From the NCBI GenBank assembly GCA_902531755.1, contig CACAFI010000003.1, forward strand, positions 1 to 64,000: a DNA stretch of 64,000 bases. The letters run 5' to 3'. The DNA comes from an uncultured Alphaproteobacteria bacterium. GTDB lineage: Bacteria > Pseudomonadota > Alphaproteobacteria > Rhodobacterales > Rhodobacteraceae. Shown piece by piece: positions 17,925 through 27,131 of this stretch. The notes below the pieces were generated by a model, which did no database searches, had not been told where the DNA came from, and saw nothing but the letters and a program-made list of their open reading frames with translations. The position numbers and the translations under genes are program-made. Each line of letters begins with the position of its first letter. Position 1 is the first letter of the stretch.

Positions 17925-18593
17925 TTACTTCTTAAACTCAAGCTTATAGACTTTTTCTTTTGTTAAAGGAAAAATTTCGTACTGTTTATCGAATAACTTT
18001 TGTATTTCGGAACTCTTTATAGAGAGCCCTCCCGTATAATAACCATATGAAGGCATCAGTAATCTTTCTTTATTTAAAATAAAGCATGGGGTCCAAATTC
18101 CTCTAGAATTTACTGTAAGCTTAACTTTTGGATGATAATGACCAAAAACAGAAAACCTCTGATCAATTGATGGGAAATGACTGAAACAAATACCATCAAT
18201 AATAATATTATCAGTTAAGTTTAATCCAATATCTTTGAGAAAACTCATATTATCATGGTTCCCAACAGTTAAGGTGCAATTAATATTTTCAAGGATTCTA
18301 AAAAAAATTTTCTTTGAATTTTCAGACATCCTTTGAAAGGCTAATTTATCGTGGATTAAATCGCCAAGAAAAATTATTTTTTCGACAGGATTATCGTTTA
18401 TAAAATTTGTGAGCTGTATAAGCGTCTCAAAAGTATCAAAGGGTGGAATAAACTGATTTGATTCAGAGAAAAATGAACCTTTTTCAAAATGAAGATCAGA
18501 AATAATCAAAGTCTTTTTGTTTTGCCAATATAGTTCGCCATTTGAGAAAATGGAGAATTTCTTACCAGCAAAATACACATCCTTATAATGCAT
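17925..18593 (-). CDS. pdeM: Ligase-associated metallophosphoesterase (PdeM-like)
   Basis: 222 aa calcineurin-like phosphoesterase with all metal motifs: S-D-L-H (32-35), G-D-L-I-H-D, G-N-H-D and G-H-Y-H-P. Members next to an Lhr-like helicase, an MBL exonuclease and an ATP-dependent ligase are annotated as the ligase-associated DNA damage response endonuclease PdeM. Its ATG overlaps the end of the helicase gene by 11 nt, so the two are cotranslated. Convergent with the LDI-like gene, with 19 bp between the stops and no terminator visible. Confidence 0.9.
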   Translation of the reverse strand: MHYKDVYFAGKKFSIFSNGELYWQNKKTLIISDLHFEKGSFFSESNQFIPPFDTFETLIQLTNFINDNPVEKIIFLGDLIHDKLAFQRMSENSKKIFFRILENINCTLTVGNHDNMSFLKDIGLNLTDNIIIDGICFSHFPSIDQRFSVFGHYHPKVKLTVNSRGIWTPCFILNKERLLMPSYGYYTGGLSIKSSEIQKLFDKQYEIFPLTKEKVYKLEFKK

Positions 18594-20994
18594 TGACTTC
18601 TTCTAGCAATTCGTTTTCGAGCTTCTCTAAATAAAAATTATCTAGTTCATTTTTATCTGGTTTCTCTTTATGATATTCAAAGAGTAATGAGAAGGCTAAA
18701 GCAGACGCCCTATTGAGTTTATTTATCTTTATTTTGTTTTTAATTCTTAATAAAAACCTTGAAAGCCTATCAAGATCAACGAGGTCCTTTTTTGCGTTTT
18801 CTGTTGTTATTTTTAATAATATATGGTGCGGTTCATGCTTTCTTAATACTTCAAAAATCAAGTCAGTATTAAAAGTCACTTGTTTACCCGTTTTTTGATT
18901 GCCCGGAAGGTTTTTATAAATTAGCCCTGAGATTATAGCGATTTCTCTAAATAATCTCTTTATTAATGGGGTTTCTTCTAACCATTCGTATAAATCTTCG
19001 ATTAAAATATCTTGAGAAAAAAGGAAGTCAATATCTTTAATTTCTTTAGAAAATGAAAATAAAATAGAATAATCATTCGCAACAAATCCAAATGGTTGCA
19101 CGCCAAGCTTTTTAATTCGTCTTAGAATAAGAAAACCTAGAGTTTGATGCGTATTTCTTCCCTCAAAGGGATGAGCTGCCAAGTAATAGTTTTCATGCTT
19201 TCCATTTTTTCTTTTAAATGTTTCAACAAGAAATTCATTCTCTTTTGGGAAGGAAGAAAACTTTGTCTGCAGTTCTGACCATTTTTTTAAGCTATCAGGA
19301 AGATCTACTCCCTCAAGTCGCTGGGAAAAAATCTCTCTCACAGTTTTTGAGAGATGCGTCGACAGGGGTAAATTTCCTCCTTTAAAAGATGGTATTTTTT
19401 TATGCTCAAGGGCGGTTATTTTAGCATAAGCAATATTACCGACAACCTTTTCAAACATCAGTCTCTTTCCACCAAATATAAACGTGTCCCCTGCTGATAA
19501 ACCATTAATGAACCACTCCTCAATATTTCCTAAATATCTATTGCCTACTCTTAGACGCAACATTTCAGCTTCAACAATAGTTCCAACATTCATCTTATAT
19601 TTTGTGACTAGTGATTTATCCCTAATTTGAAAATAATCTCCATCACTCCTCAATCGTGAATACTCTTCATAGGCTTGAAGGGAATAACCTCCGTTTTCAA
19701 CAAATGACAGCGTTTTTTCAAAATCATCTATATTAAGGTTTCTGTACGGCCATGCTTCTTTTATTTGTTTGTATAAATCTTCTTTTTTAAATTTTTGGGA
19801 AATTGCAACACCGACAATATGCTGAGCAAGCACATCTAACGAGCCTTCAGAGTATTTTTCATCTTCTAGAATATTTAACTCAACGCACTTTTTTGCAGCA
19901 ATACATTCAACAAACTCAAAACAATTAGTTGGAACTAAAATAGCTCTTGAAGGAGTATTGATTGTGTGATTTGCTCTACCAATTCTCTGGACCAATCTTG
20001 CTACTCCTTTAGGAGCTCCTATCTGCATTACCAAGTCAATGTTACCCCAATCAAGACCCAAATCTAATGAACTTGTCGCAACTACACACTCAACATGCCC
20101 TTCTATTATTTCCTTTTCTACTTTTTTCCTTAGCTCTTTTTCTAGGCTTCCATGATGAATAGCTATTTTTTTATTTTTATTGTTAATTGCCCACAGGCTT
20201 TCAAATAATACTTCTGCTTGAGCTCGTGTGTTTACAAAAAGAATAGATGATTTAAATTTTAGTATTTCTGAATATATTTCTGAAATAGCATACCTAGGGG
20301 AATGACCTGACCAAGGAATTCTATTAGCTGACTTTAATATCGTTATTTCAGGAACGACTTTTGAATGAGTACTTACAAGCTTTGTATCCTTAATATTCGA
20401 TATATATTTTTTTGCCAGATCAGTATCCTTTAGGGTAGCTGAGAGTCCAATTATTTGAAACGGTTTTATTGATCGTAACCTTGCCAAATTTAAGCTTAAT
20501 AAGTGCCCTCTTTTTGAATCGAAAAATGTATGGAGCTCATCGATAATGACAAATTTTAAATTTTTAAACAAATCAATGACGTCCGTCCTTGCCATTAATA
20601 GTGCAAATGACTCTGGTGTTGTCATTAAAAAGTTAGGCGGCTTTTTAATTTGCTTTGCTTTATTGTATGTAGAAGTGTCACTTGTTCGTGTTTCCACTTT
20701 AATATTTAGACTTAAGCTATTGATTGGATCAAGTAAATTTCTTTGCACGTCAGCCGTTAGAGCTTTTAAAGGTGATATGTATAAAGTATGAAATGGCTGA
20801 CTTTTGTAGTTATTGTTTATAAAATCGTCAATTGATGGCATAAATCCGCCAATCGTTTTACCGCCACCCGTTGGCGCGTGTAAGATCACATCGAAACCCT
20901 GCTTAATAAAGTTTAGGGTTTCAATTTGGTGGTCATATAAAACCCAACCTTTTTTCTTGAGCCACAAGCCAATTGGATTATGTTTAAATTTCAC
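18583..20994 (-). CDS. Ligase-associated Lhr-like DEXH-box DNA helicase
   Basis: 803 aa superfamily 2 helicase. Walker A A-P-T-G-G-G-K-T (Lys46), the D-E-L-H box, S-A-T motif III and the Q-R-I-G-R-A motif VI are intact. The C-terminal half matches the DNA-gripping winged-helix and beta-barrel parts of Lhr-core helicases, 3'-5' ssDNA translocases. The length suits the short ligase-associated class rather than full Lhr. The start is GTG at 20994; the Q-motif region begins close behind it, so a later start is unlikely. It diverges from the exonuclease gene with only 23 bp between the start codons. With its neighbours it forms the conserved four-gene repair cluster. Confidence 0.93.
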   Translation of the reverse strand: MKFKHNPIGLWLKKKGWVLYDHQIETLNFIKQGFDVILHAPTGGGKTIGGFMPSIDDFINNNYKSQPFHTLYISPLKALTADVQRNLLDPINSLSLNIKVETRTSDTSTYNKAKQIKKPPNFLMTTPESFALLMARTDVIDLFKNLKFVIIDELHTFFDSKRGHLLSLNLARLRSIKPFQIIGLSATLKDTDLAKKYISNIKDTKLVSTHSKVVPEITILKSANRIPWSGHSPRYAISEIYSEILKFKSSILFVNTRAQAEVLFESLWAINNKNKKIAIHHGSLEKELRKKVEKEIIEGHVECVVATSSLDLGLDWGNIDLVMQIGAPKGVARLVQRIGRANHTINTPSRAILVPTNCFEFVECIAAKKCVELNILEDEKYSEGSLDVLAQHIVGVAISQKFKKEDLYKQIKEAWPYRNLNIDDFEKTLSFVENGGYSLQAYEEYSRLRSDGDYFQIRDKSLVTKYKMNVGTIVEAEMLRLRVGNRYLGNIEEWFINGLSAGDTFIFGGKRLMFEKVVGNIAYAKITALEHKKIPSFKGGNLPLSTHLSKTVREIFSQRLEGVDLPDSLKKWSELQTKFSSFPKENEFLVETFKRKNGKHENYYLAAHPFEGRNTHQTLGFLILRRIKKLGVQPFGFVANDYSILFSFSKEIKDIDFLFSQDILIEDLYEWLEETPLIKRLFREIAIISGLIYKNLPGNQKTGKQVTFNTDLIFEVLRKHEPHHILLKITTENAKKDLVDLDRLSRFLLRIKNKIKINKLNRASALAFSLLFEYHKEKPDKNELDNFYLEKLENELLEEVNAL

Positions 20995-21017
20995 AGTAAT
21001 AACTAATCTTTCTAAAT

Positions 21018-22007
21018 ATGATATCTATTGACAACAAACTTTATATTAGAGACATCGATACATATATAGACCCTTTTTTTCCTGTAGAAAGGGCGATTAT
21101 AACCCATGGTCACGCGGATCACGCAAGAGCAGGACACAAACATGTGCTCTGCACCCTTGAAACCTCAGAAATTATGAAAATTAGATATGGGGAGAACTGT
21201 GCTAACAATTTTCAAACAATCCAATACGGGCATTCTGTGAAAATAGGCAAAATAAAGGTAACGCTTTACCCTGCAGCACATATATTGGGCAGTGCACAAG
21301 TTTTACTTGAAACACCAAAGCATAGAATTGTGGTCACTGGGGACTATAAAACAACACTGGATCGACATTTAGATCCATTTGAGGTCGTTCCCTGTGACTT
21401 ATTTATTACTGAGGCTACCTTTGGGTTGCCAATATTTAAATTCAACAAACCAGAAATCGAAATTGAGCGATTGCTAGACAATATTTCCAAAAATAGAGAA
21501 AATACATTTTTAATAGGAGCTTATTCACTTGGAAAGGCACAAAGAATTATTTGGCTTATTCGAGAGGCAGGTTTTTCAGACGATATTTTTGTTCATGGAT
21601 CAATGGATAAATTGTGTGATTTTTATCAAAGTAAGGGGATTAAACTAGGCACTCTAAGAAAGGCAACATTAGAAAACAAAAATGACTTTAAAGGGAAAAT
21701 TGTAGTTGCACCCCCCTCAGCACTCAAGGATAGATGGTCACGACGTTTTGAAAACATTACTAGATGTTATGCTTCAGGCTGGATGCAAGTGAAACAGCGA
21801 GCCAAGCAAAGCCAAATCGAAATTCCTCTTGTTATATCTGATCATTCTGACTGGAATGATCTTACTAATACTATTAAACAAACTGGTGCAGAAAAAGTTT
21901 GGATAACGCACGGAAGAGAAGACGCTCTAAAATATTGGTGCGAAAAAAATGGAATTCAAGCAGAACCACTTTCTCTTCAACATAGAGATGAAACAAGCGA
22001 ACTATAA
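21018..22007 (+). CDS. Ligase-associated MBL-fold exonuclease
   Basis: 329 aa metallo-beta-lactamase/beta-CASP nuclease of the SNM1/CPSF type. The H-x-H-x-D-H motif is at 30-35 (T-H-G-H-A-D-H), a G-D-Y-K and an A-E/T-E-A-T-F strand follow, and the C-terminal D-H-S-D-W and T-H-G-R-E supply the remaining ligands. It is the DNA-end trimming nuclease of the ligase-associated repair set. Its stop (TAATG) overlaps the ligase start by 1 nt, so the two are coupled. The ATG lies 23 bp from the divergent helicase start, leaving almost no room for a separate promoter. Confidence 0.92.
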   Translation: MISIDNKLYIRDIDTYIDPFFPVERAIITHGHADHARAGHKHVLCTLETSEIMKIRYGENCANNFQTIQYGHSVKIGKIKVTLYPAAHILGSAQVLLETPKHRIVVTGDYKTTLDRHLDPFEVVPCDLFITEATFGLPIFKFNKPEIEIERLLDNISKNRENTFLIGAYSLGKAQRIIWLIREAGFSDDIFVHGSMDKLCDFYQSKGIKLGTLRKATLENKNDFKGKIVVAPPSALKDRWSRRFENITRCYASGWMQVKQRAKQSQIEIPLVISDHSDWNDLTNTIKQTGAEKVWITHGREDALKYWCEKNGIQAEPLSLQHRDETSEL

Positions 22008-23575
22008 TGAAAGCTTTTTCTAATTTACTATCTGATCTGATTTTGACCAGCTCAAGGAACAGAAAAATATCACTATTAGCACATTATTTTAGCTCAACAC
22101 CTGACCCTGACCGAGGTTATGCTTTAGCCGTACTTACCGGCTCACTAAACTTTAAAAACATTAAAGCTTCATTCTTTAAAGAATTAATCAAAGAAAAGAA
22201 AGACAAATACTTATTTGATCTATCTTACGACTATGTAGGTGATTTAGCTGAAACAGTATCCCTATTATGGGATCAAAAAAAAGATGGCAATATGCCGTGT
22301 ATTTCTTCTTTATTTAAAAGCCTAACAACGACCAAAAAAGAAGAGCTTAAGAGAAATGTTATTGACATTCTAGATATCAGCACTGCTGATCAGAGATGGG
22401 CTTTTATAAAGCTTTTTACGGGCAACCTGCGCATAGGAGTGTCAAGTAGGCTTGTAAAGCAAGCACTTGCTAATTATGGCAATGTAGATCTAGAAGAAAT
22501 TGAGAAGATTTGGCATGGTTTACACTTACCTTACATTAATTTGTTTTCTTGGCTCGAAAAGAAGGGTAGCAAACCGCAGATTTCGATCTATGATATCTTT
22601 CATCCAATGATGCTTGCTCACCCACTTGTTAAAGAAAAAGATTTAACAAAAGCTAACCCAAAAGATTTCATTGCCGAATATAAGTGGGATGGGATTAGAG
22701 TTCAAATTGTAAGCCATAGTAAAGGATGTCGCCTTTATTCGAGGACGGGAGATGAGATCTCCAAATCTTTTCCAGAAATCATTGAGATAATAAATGGTGA
22801 TTTTGTACTAGATGGAGAATTACTTGCTGGAATTGATAATGAACCTAGAACGTTCAATGATCTTCAGCAAAGACTAAACAAAAAATCTCCCACAGAAAAG
22901 TTTATAGAAACAAATCCCTGTTTCATAAAAGTTTATGATGTTTTGTTTTTTAATGGCATCGATTTAAGGGATAAACCACTTATTGAAAGAAAAAAAGTTC
23001 TTAATTCCTATTTTAGCACGAATAGATCTCCGTTATTTTTATCTGAAACGATTAAGTTTAAGGACTGGGAATTCTTAGATAAAGCGAGAGATATTTCTAA
23101 TAACCAATTGCATGAAGGTGTAATGATCAAATCTATTTTAAGCCTTTATATTGCCGGAAGACCGCGTGGCAAATGGTTCAAGTGGAAAAGAAACCCAAAA
23201 AGTGTAGATGCGATAATAATGTATGCGCAGAGAGGACATGGAAAACGGAGTTCTTTTTACTCAGACTATACTTTTGGTGTATTTAACAGAAAAAAAGAAC
23301 TTGTTCCAATTGGCAAGGCTTACTCAGGATTCACTGATGAAGAGTTAAATAGATTAGATAAATTTGTAAGAGCAAAAACCATAAACCGATTTGGACCTGT
23401 AAGAGAAGTCGAGAAAACACTGGTCGTGGAAATTGCTTTTGATGATATGTCTTTTAGTAAAAGGCACAAATCTGGGATTGCTTTAAGATTTCCCAGATTT
23501 AAAAGAATTAGATGGGATAAACCTACCGATGAAGTAGAAACTTTGGAGCAAGTTAGAAAAAGCTTTTTAGAATAA
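22007..23575 (+). CDS. ATP-dependent DNA ligase, cisplatin damage response type
   Basis: 522 aa. The adenylation motif E-Y-K-W-D-G-I-R puts the catalytic lysine at 226. An N-terminal DNA-binding domain (1-195), the nucleotidyltransferase domain, and the OB fold with the K-W-K-R motif V (about 400) follow in the standard order. The bacterial family next to Lhr helicase, PdeM and MBL exonuclease is annotated as cisplatin damage response ligase and probably seals breaks after end processing. Start coupled to the exonuclease by TAATG. The stop directly abuts the stop of the convergent GlxD-like gene with no base between them. Confidence 0.95.
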   Translation: MKAFSNLLSDLILTSSRNRKISLLAHYFSSTPDPDRGYALAVLTGSLNFKNIKASFFKELIKEKKDKYLFDLSYDYVGDLAETVSLLWDQKKDGNMPCISSLFKSLTTTKKEELKRNVIDILDISTADQRWAFIKLFTGNLRIGVSSRLVKQALANYGNVDLEEIEKIWHGLHLPYINLFSWLEKKGSKPQISIYDIFHPMMLAHPLVKEKDLTKANPKDFIAEYKWDGIRVQIVSHSKGCRLYSRTGDEISKSFPEIIEIINGDFVLDGELLAGIDNEPRTFNDLQQRLNKKSPTEKFIETNPCFIKVYDVLFFNGIDLRDKPLIERKKVLNSYFSTNRSPLFLSETIKFKDWEFLDKARDISNNQLHEGVMIKSILSLYIAGRPRGKWFKWKRNPKSVDAIIMYAQRGHGKRSSFYSDYTFGVFNRKKELVPIGKAYSGFTDEELNRLDKFVRAKTINRFGPVREVEKTLVVEIAFDDMSFSKRHKSGIALRFPRFKRIRWDKPTDEVETLEQVRKSFLE

Positions 23576-24892
23576 CTATGCTCCAGGTATCCAACTGGTC
23601 CCAGCTAATGGCACTCCAGCCATTGCGGCTGACTCCACCGTTAGAGCGCACAGATCCTCTGGTTCTAGGTTTCTAAGGTCATTTTTGCCACAAGCCCTAG
23701 CAATTGTTTGAGCTTCCATAGTCATAACATTGAGGTAATTCGCTAATCGTCTTCCTCCAAGCTTTGGATCTAAACGTTTTGATAATCTTTTATCTTGAGT
23801 TGTGATTCCAGCAGGATCAAGTCCTTCATGCCAATCATCAAATGATCCTGCAGTTGAACCTAATTTTTCATAATCTTTCTGATACCTAGGATCATTGTCA
23901 CCAAGTGCAATCAAAGCGGCTGATCCAATTGATACTGCGTCTGCTCCCAAAGCCATTGCCTTCGCAACATCAGCACCATTTCTTATTCCTCCTGAAACAA
24001 CAAGCTGCACTTTTCTATGCAAACCTAATTCTTGGAGTGCTTTTACAGCTGGTCTCACACAAGCTAGCGTCGGTATGCCAACATTTTCGATAAAAACTTC
24101 TTGCGTTGCGGCAGTGCCCCCTTGCATTCCATCGACAACTACTACGTCAGCTCCTGCCTTAGCGGCTAAGGCCACATCATAATATGGTCTGGAACCAGCA
24201 ACTTTTACAAATATGGGAACCTTCCATCCAGTAATTTCTCTTAGCTCAAGTATCTTTATTTCCATATCGTCAGGTCCAGTCCAGTCAGGGTGCCTACATG
24301 GTGATCTTTGATCAATTCCTTTAGGGAGTGTCCGCATTTCTGCAACTCTATCATTTATCTTTTGGCCAAGTAGCATTCCACCACCACCTGGCTTTGCGCC
24401 TTGACCTACAACGATTTCCAATGCATCTGCCTTTCTAAGGTCATCTGGATTCATACCATACCTAGATGGAAGAAGTTGATAAACTAATTGCTTTGAACAC
24501 GCTCGTTCCTCTTTTGTCATTCCTCCGTCACCGGTTGTTGTAGAGGTTCCAACTAAGCTAGCCCCTCGTCCTAATGCCTCTTTTGCTTGAGCAGAAAGAG
24601 CACCAAAACTCATTCCGGCAATAGTTATTGGAATAGCAAGATTGAGAGGATTAGAACTAAACCTATCACCCAGAGTAACTTTTGTATTACAGGACTCTCT
24701 ATAGCCCTCTAATGGATATCTAGAAATTGATGCGCCGAGGAACAGTAGATCATCAAAATTTGGCAATTTTCTCTTAGATCCCCCTCCTCTTATATCATAT
24801 ATACCCGTCTCTGCCGCTCTTCTGATTTCAGAGTTTGTATAAGCATCAAAAGTGTGTGAAGCTCTTGGGTATGTTATTGGCTTTTTTGTCAC
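23576..24892 (-). CDS. glxD: FMN-binding glutamate synthase-like subunit (GlxD/MgsC family)
   Basis: 438 aa, the size of the stand-alone FMN barrel of glutamate synthase large subunit. Conserved features are T-T-T-G-D-G-G-M near 110, the Q-G-A-K-P-G-G-G-G-M-L-L-G loop, V-V-D-G-M-Q-G-G-T and S-G-G-I-R-N-G, which bind FMN and the substrate. It is the synthase part of either N-methylglutamate synthase (MgsC) or the related GlxD. The start is GTG at 24892 with AGGAAA upstream. It is the last of the trio GATase, GXGXG, FMN barrel, in the usual order. No gmaS or mgd gene is adjacent, so the methylamine role is unproven. Confidence 0.88.
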   Translation of the reverse strand: MTKKPITYPRASHTFDAYTNSEIRRAAETGIYDIRGGGSKRKLPNFDDLLFLGASISRYPLEGYRESCNTKVTLGDRFSSNPLNLAIPITIAGMSFGALSAQAKEALGRGASLVGTSTTTGDGGMTKEERACSKQLVYQLLPSRYGMNPDDLRKADALEIVVGQGAKPGGGGMLLGQKINDRVAEMRTLPKGIDQRSPCRHPDWTGPDDMEIKILELREITGWKVPIFVKVAGSRPYYDVALAAKAGADVVVVDGMQGGTAATQEVFIENVGIPTLACVRPAVKALQELGLHRKVQLVVSGGIRNGADVAKAMALGADAVSIGSAALIALGDNDPRYQKDYEKLGSTAGSFDDWHEGLDPAGITTQDKRLSKRLDPKLGGRRLANYLNVMTMEAQTIARACGKNDLRNLEPEDLCALTVESAAMAGVPLAGTSWIPGA

Positions 24893-24907
24893 TTAATTTT
24901 CCTAAGT

Positions 24908-25579
24908 TTATTTGGCATTATCTACCTTAAAGTTATAGAGAGATCGAGCAGACCCAAATCGCTTAAAGCTATCTAAATTATTAATAGCTATATTGGCATT
25001 TGTTAAAATCTTTCTTAAATCATTTTGGTGTTTTTTTGTCATTTTTTTCTCGACGCAATCTGTTCCTAGTGAAGCGACCTCACCGGCAACATATATGTTG
25101 GCCTCATATATGCTATCGCCCAAGGCGTGTCCGGCATTACCAAAAACAACCAAACTTCCCTTCTGTGCCATAAAAGCAGACATATGACCAACATTTCCCT
25201 TTACAATTATATCTATGCCCTTCATTGAAATACCACATCTTGAAGAAGCATTTCCATCAATAATAATATTTCCACCATGCCCCGAAGCGCCGGCATACTG
25301 ACTTACATCGCCAGTGACATGAACAATTCCTGACATCATATTTTCGCCTAATCCTGGACCAGCTGATCCTTCAATTTTGATATTCGAGAACTTATTCATG
25401 CCTGCACAGTAATAACCTACACTACCGACAACATTCACATCCATTTTTTTATTAATGCCAACGGCCAACGCATGACTCCCTTTAGGATTCTTTATGGAAA
25501 ATGAACTATGTTTATTGGCATCTTGCAAAGTTCTATTGATGTCTCTCAGTGATAATTTTTCAAAATCTAGGATGTGCAT
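24908..25579 (-). CDS. glxC: GXGXG-motif glutamate synthase-like subunit (GlxC/MgsB family)
   Basis: 223 aa from the ATG at 25579, two bases after the stop of the upstream gene and preceded by GGGGGC; a longer TTG frame overlaps the amidotransferase and is rejected. The protein is a right-handed beta-helix of G-x-x-G-x-x-x-G repeats (V-V-G-S-V-G-Y-Y, G-A-S-G-H-G-G-N, G-N-A-G-H-A-L-G), the structural C-terminal domain of glutamate synthase as a separate subunit. It bridges the glutaminase and FMN subunits. A functional partner of the genes on either side. Confidence 0.9.
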   Translation of the reverse strand: MHILDFEKLSLRDINRTLQDANKHSSFSIKNPKGSHALAVGINKKMDVNVVGSVGYYCAGMNKFSNIKIEGSAGPGLGENMMSGIVHVTGDVSQYAGASGHGGNIIIDGNASSRCGISMKGIDIIVKGNVGHMSAFMAQKGSLVVFGNAGHALGDSIYEANIYVAGEVASLGTDCVEKKMTKKHQNDLRKILTNANIAINNLDSFKRFGSARSLYNFKVDNAK

Positions 25580-25581
25580 CT

Positions 25582-26478
25582 CTAATGCCCCCAAAAATAA
25601 ACAGTGGCGGGCTCTGGTTCCCAAACTTTTGCTTTTTCAATATTTGGCAAAGATGTAAGCGCTCTATACTCTGATCCAAAAGCTACATAGTCAGAAGTTT
25701 CTGCAAGCACAGCTGGTTTACAAGCAATTGGGTCCCTTAGAACTCCAAAACCATTTTCTGTACCAACTACGAAAGTAAAAAAACCATCGAGCTCTAAAAG
25801 AGCACTTTCCAGAGCTTCTTTGAGTGTTTGTCCGTCGTTCATTCTGCAAGAAATGAAGCTCGCGGCTACCTCAGAGTCATTTTCTGTTTCAAAGGTCATA
25901 TCTTTCCTTATCAGTTCCCGACGAAGAGAATTGTGGTTTGAGAGCGACCCATTATGAACTAAACATTGATCCTCTCCTGTTGAAAAAGGATGCGCACCAA
26001 GTGTTGTCACTGCAGACTCAGTTGCCATTCGTGTATGCCCAATACCATGAGAACCTTTCATTTTATTAATGCTAAATCTTTTAACAACTTCAACTGGTTT
26101 GCCTACCTCTTTATAAATTTCCATTTTTTTGCCGACACTTAATATTCTTAAGTTCGGAAAAGTATTATTAATAAGATCCGTAACCAGATCTTTATTGTTT
26201 ATGTGGAGTTTTATAACCGCATGCGTAGAATGAATTATTAAATTAAAGGGTAATGATTTCTTAGATGATAAAAACTTTTTTAACTTTTGAAAATCAGTCT
26301 CAGGAGATTGAGACTGAACCATTATTTTAGTTTTCTTTGCGATTGGCTTTCCATAAATAGCCAACCCGGCGCTATCAGGACCCCTATCACTCATACTTTC
26401 TAGCATTTTTGATAGATGCAAACCTAAATTAGAAGAAATAAATTCTTTCTTAGCAAAGAGACCAACTATTCCACACAT
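25582..26478 (-). CDS. glxB: Class II glutamine amidotransferase subunit (GlxB/MgsA family)
   Basis: 298 aa. It begins M-C-G-I-V-G-L-F, so Cys2 becomes the N-terminal nucleophile that releases ammonia from glutamine. The R-G-P-D-S-A-G loop, the G-H-T-R-M-A-T motif and the H-N-G-S-L-S-N stretch complete the glutaminase site. There is no synthase domain: it is the glutaminase subunit of a split glutamate synthase-like enzyme. GGGG lies before the ATG. It is the first gene of the trio, 70 bp downstream of the TPR gene on the same strand. A Lys-rich insert near residues 45-125 varies in this family. Confidence 0.9.
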   Translation of the reverse strand: MCGIVGLFAKKEFISSNLGLHLSKMLESMSDRGPDSAGLAIYGKPIAKKTKIMVQSQSPETDFQKLKKFLSSKKSLPFNLIIHSTHAVIKLHINNKDLVTDLINNTFPNLRILSVGKKMEIYKEVGKPVEVVKRFSINKMKGSHGIGHTRMATESAVTTLGAHPFSTGEDQCLVHNGSLSNHNSLRRELIRKDMTFETENDSEVAASFISCRMNDGQTLKEALESALLELDGFFTFVVGTENGFGVLRDPIACKPAVLAETSDYVAFGSEYRALTSLPNIEKAKVWEPEPATVYFWGH

Positions 26479-26548
26479 AACAACCCCAAATAAGAAAGTT
26501 TCAAGTTTCTAACAATAGAGTGTCTCGAAGCAACAGCTTCAATATATC

Positions 26549-27061
26549 TTACTTGAAACTTTCAATAGCCTTCTTTAATTCCTTATACTCCTTACAGTTT
26601 ACACCGCAAATCTGTTCAAGCAACTTCAGATTAGCTCTAGCCTTTTCTACATTTTTGTACTGAAGAAATAACTCCCCCTGGTACTCCAAGGCTCCTTTAT
26701 GCATAGGGTTAATTTGAAGGGCTTTTTTATAGTAAGCCTCACTTTTTCCTAATTTATCCATTTTACGACTAACAAAGCCTAAATAATTTTGAATATCTGC
26801 GTTTTGTGGAAATTTAACTTCTAAAGAAATTAATCTCTTTTCAGCCTTTTTGTACTTCTTTCCATAAACAAGTGACTGCACCAAGTTTAGACCATTTTTT
26901 AGTTCTAGCGCATTTAAGGGATTTACTATGGCGCTAGTGCCACCACCTGAGTTACTGTAAGAAGATGATCCACTAGAGTTTGAAGTAGGTAAGCCCCCTG
27001 CACCTGCAAGAACTAGAAATGAAAAAATGAATGCTGCGAACGTAAAAAATCTATATGCCAT
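26549..27061 (-). CDS. Secreted TPR protein
   Basis: 170 aa from the ATG at 27061, set by a perfect AAGGAGG site 6 nt upstream; a longer frame starting at 27091 runs through this site and is rejected. A signal peptide (about 1-22, A-G-A-G end) is followed by a Ser/Gly-rich linker and then tetratricopeptide repeats (Y-L-G-F-V-S-R-K, Y-Y-K-K-A-L-Q-I-N-P, A-L-E-Y-Q-G-E-L). Two Cys near the C-terminus (C-G-V-N-C) may form a disulfide. It is probably a periplasmic scaffold. Its place between a ureohydrolase and the GlxBCD trio may be incidental. Confidence 0.82.
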   Translation of the reverse strand: MAYRFFTFAAFIFSFLVLAGAGGLPTSNSSGSSSYSNSGGGTSAIVNPLNALELKNGLNLVQSLVYGKKYKKAEKRLISLEVKFPQNADIQNYLGFVSRKMDKLGKSEAYYKKALQINPMHKGALEYQGELFLQYKNVEKARANLKLLEQICGVNCKEYKELKKAIESFK

Positions 27062-27131
27062 AAAGACCTCCTTGGAACTCCTTCTTAACAATTAGTCGCT
27101 ATCTTGAGAAAAACAAAAAATGTTCTCAATT

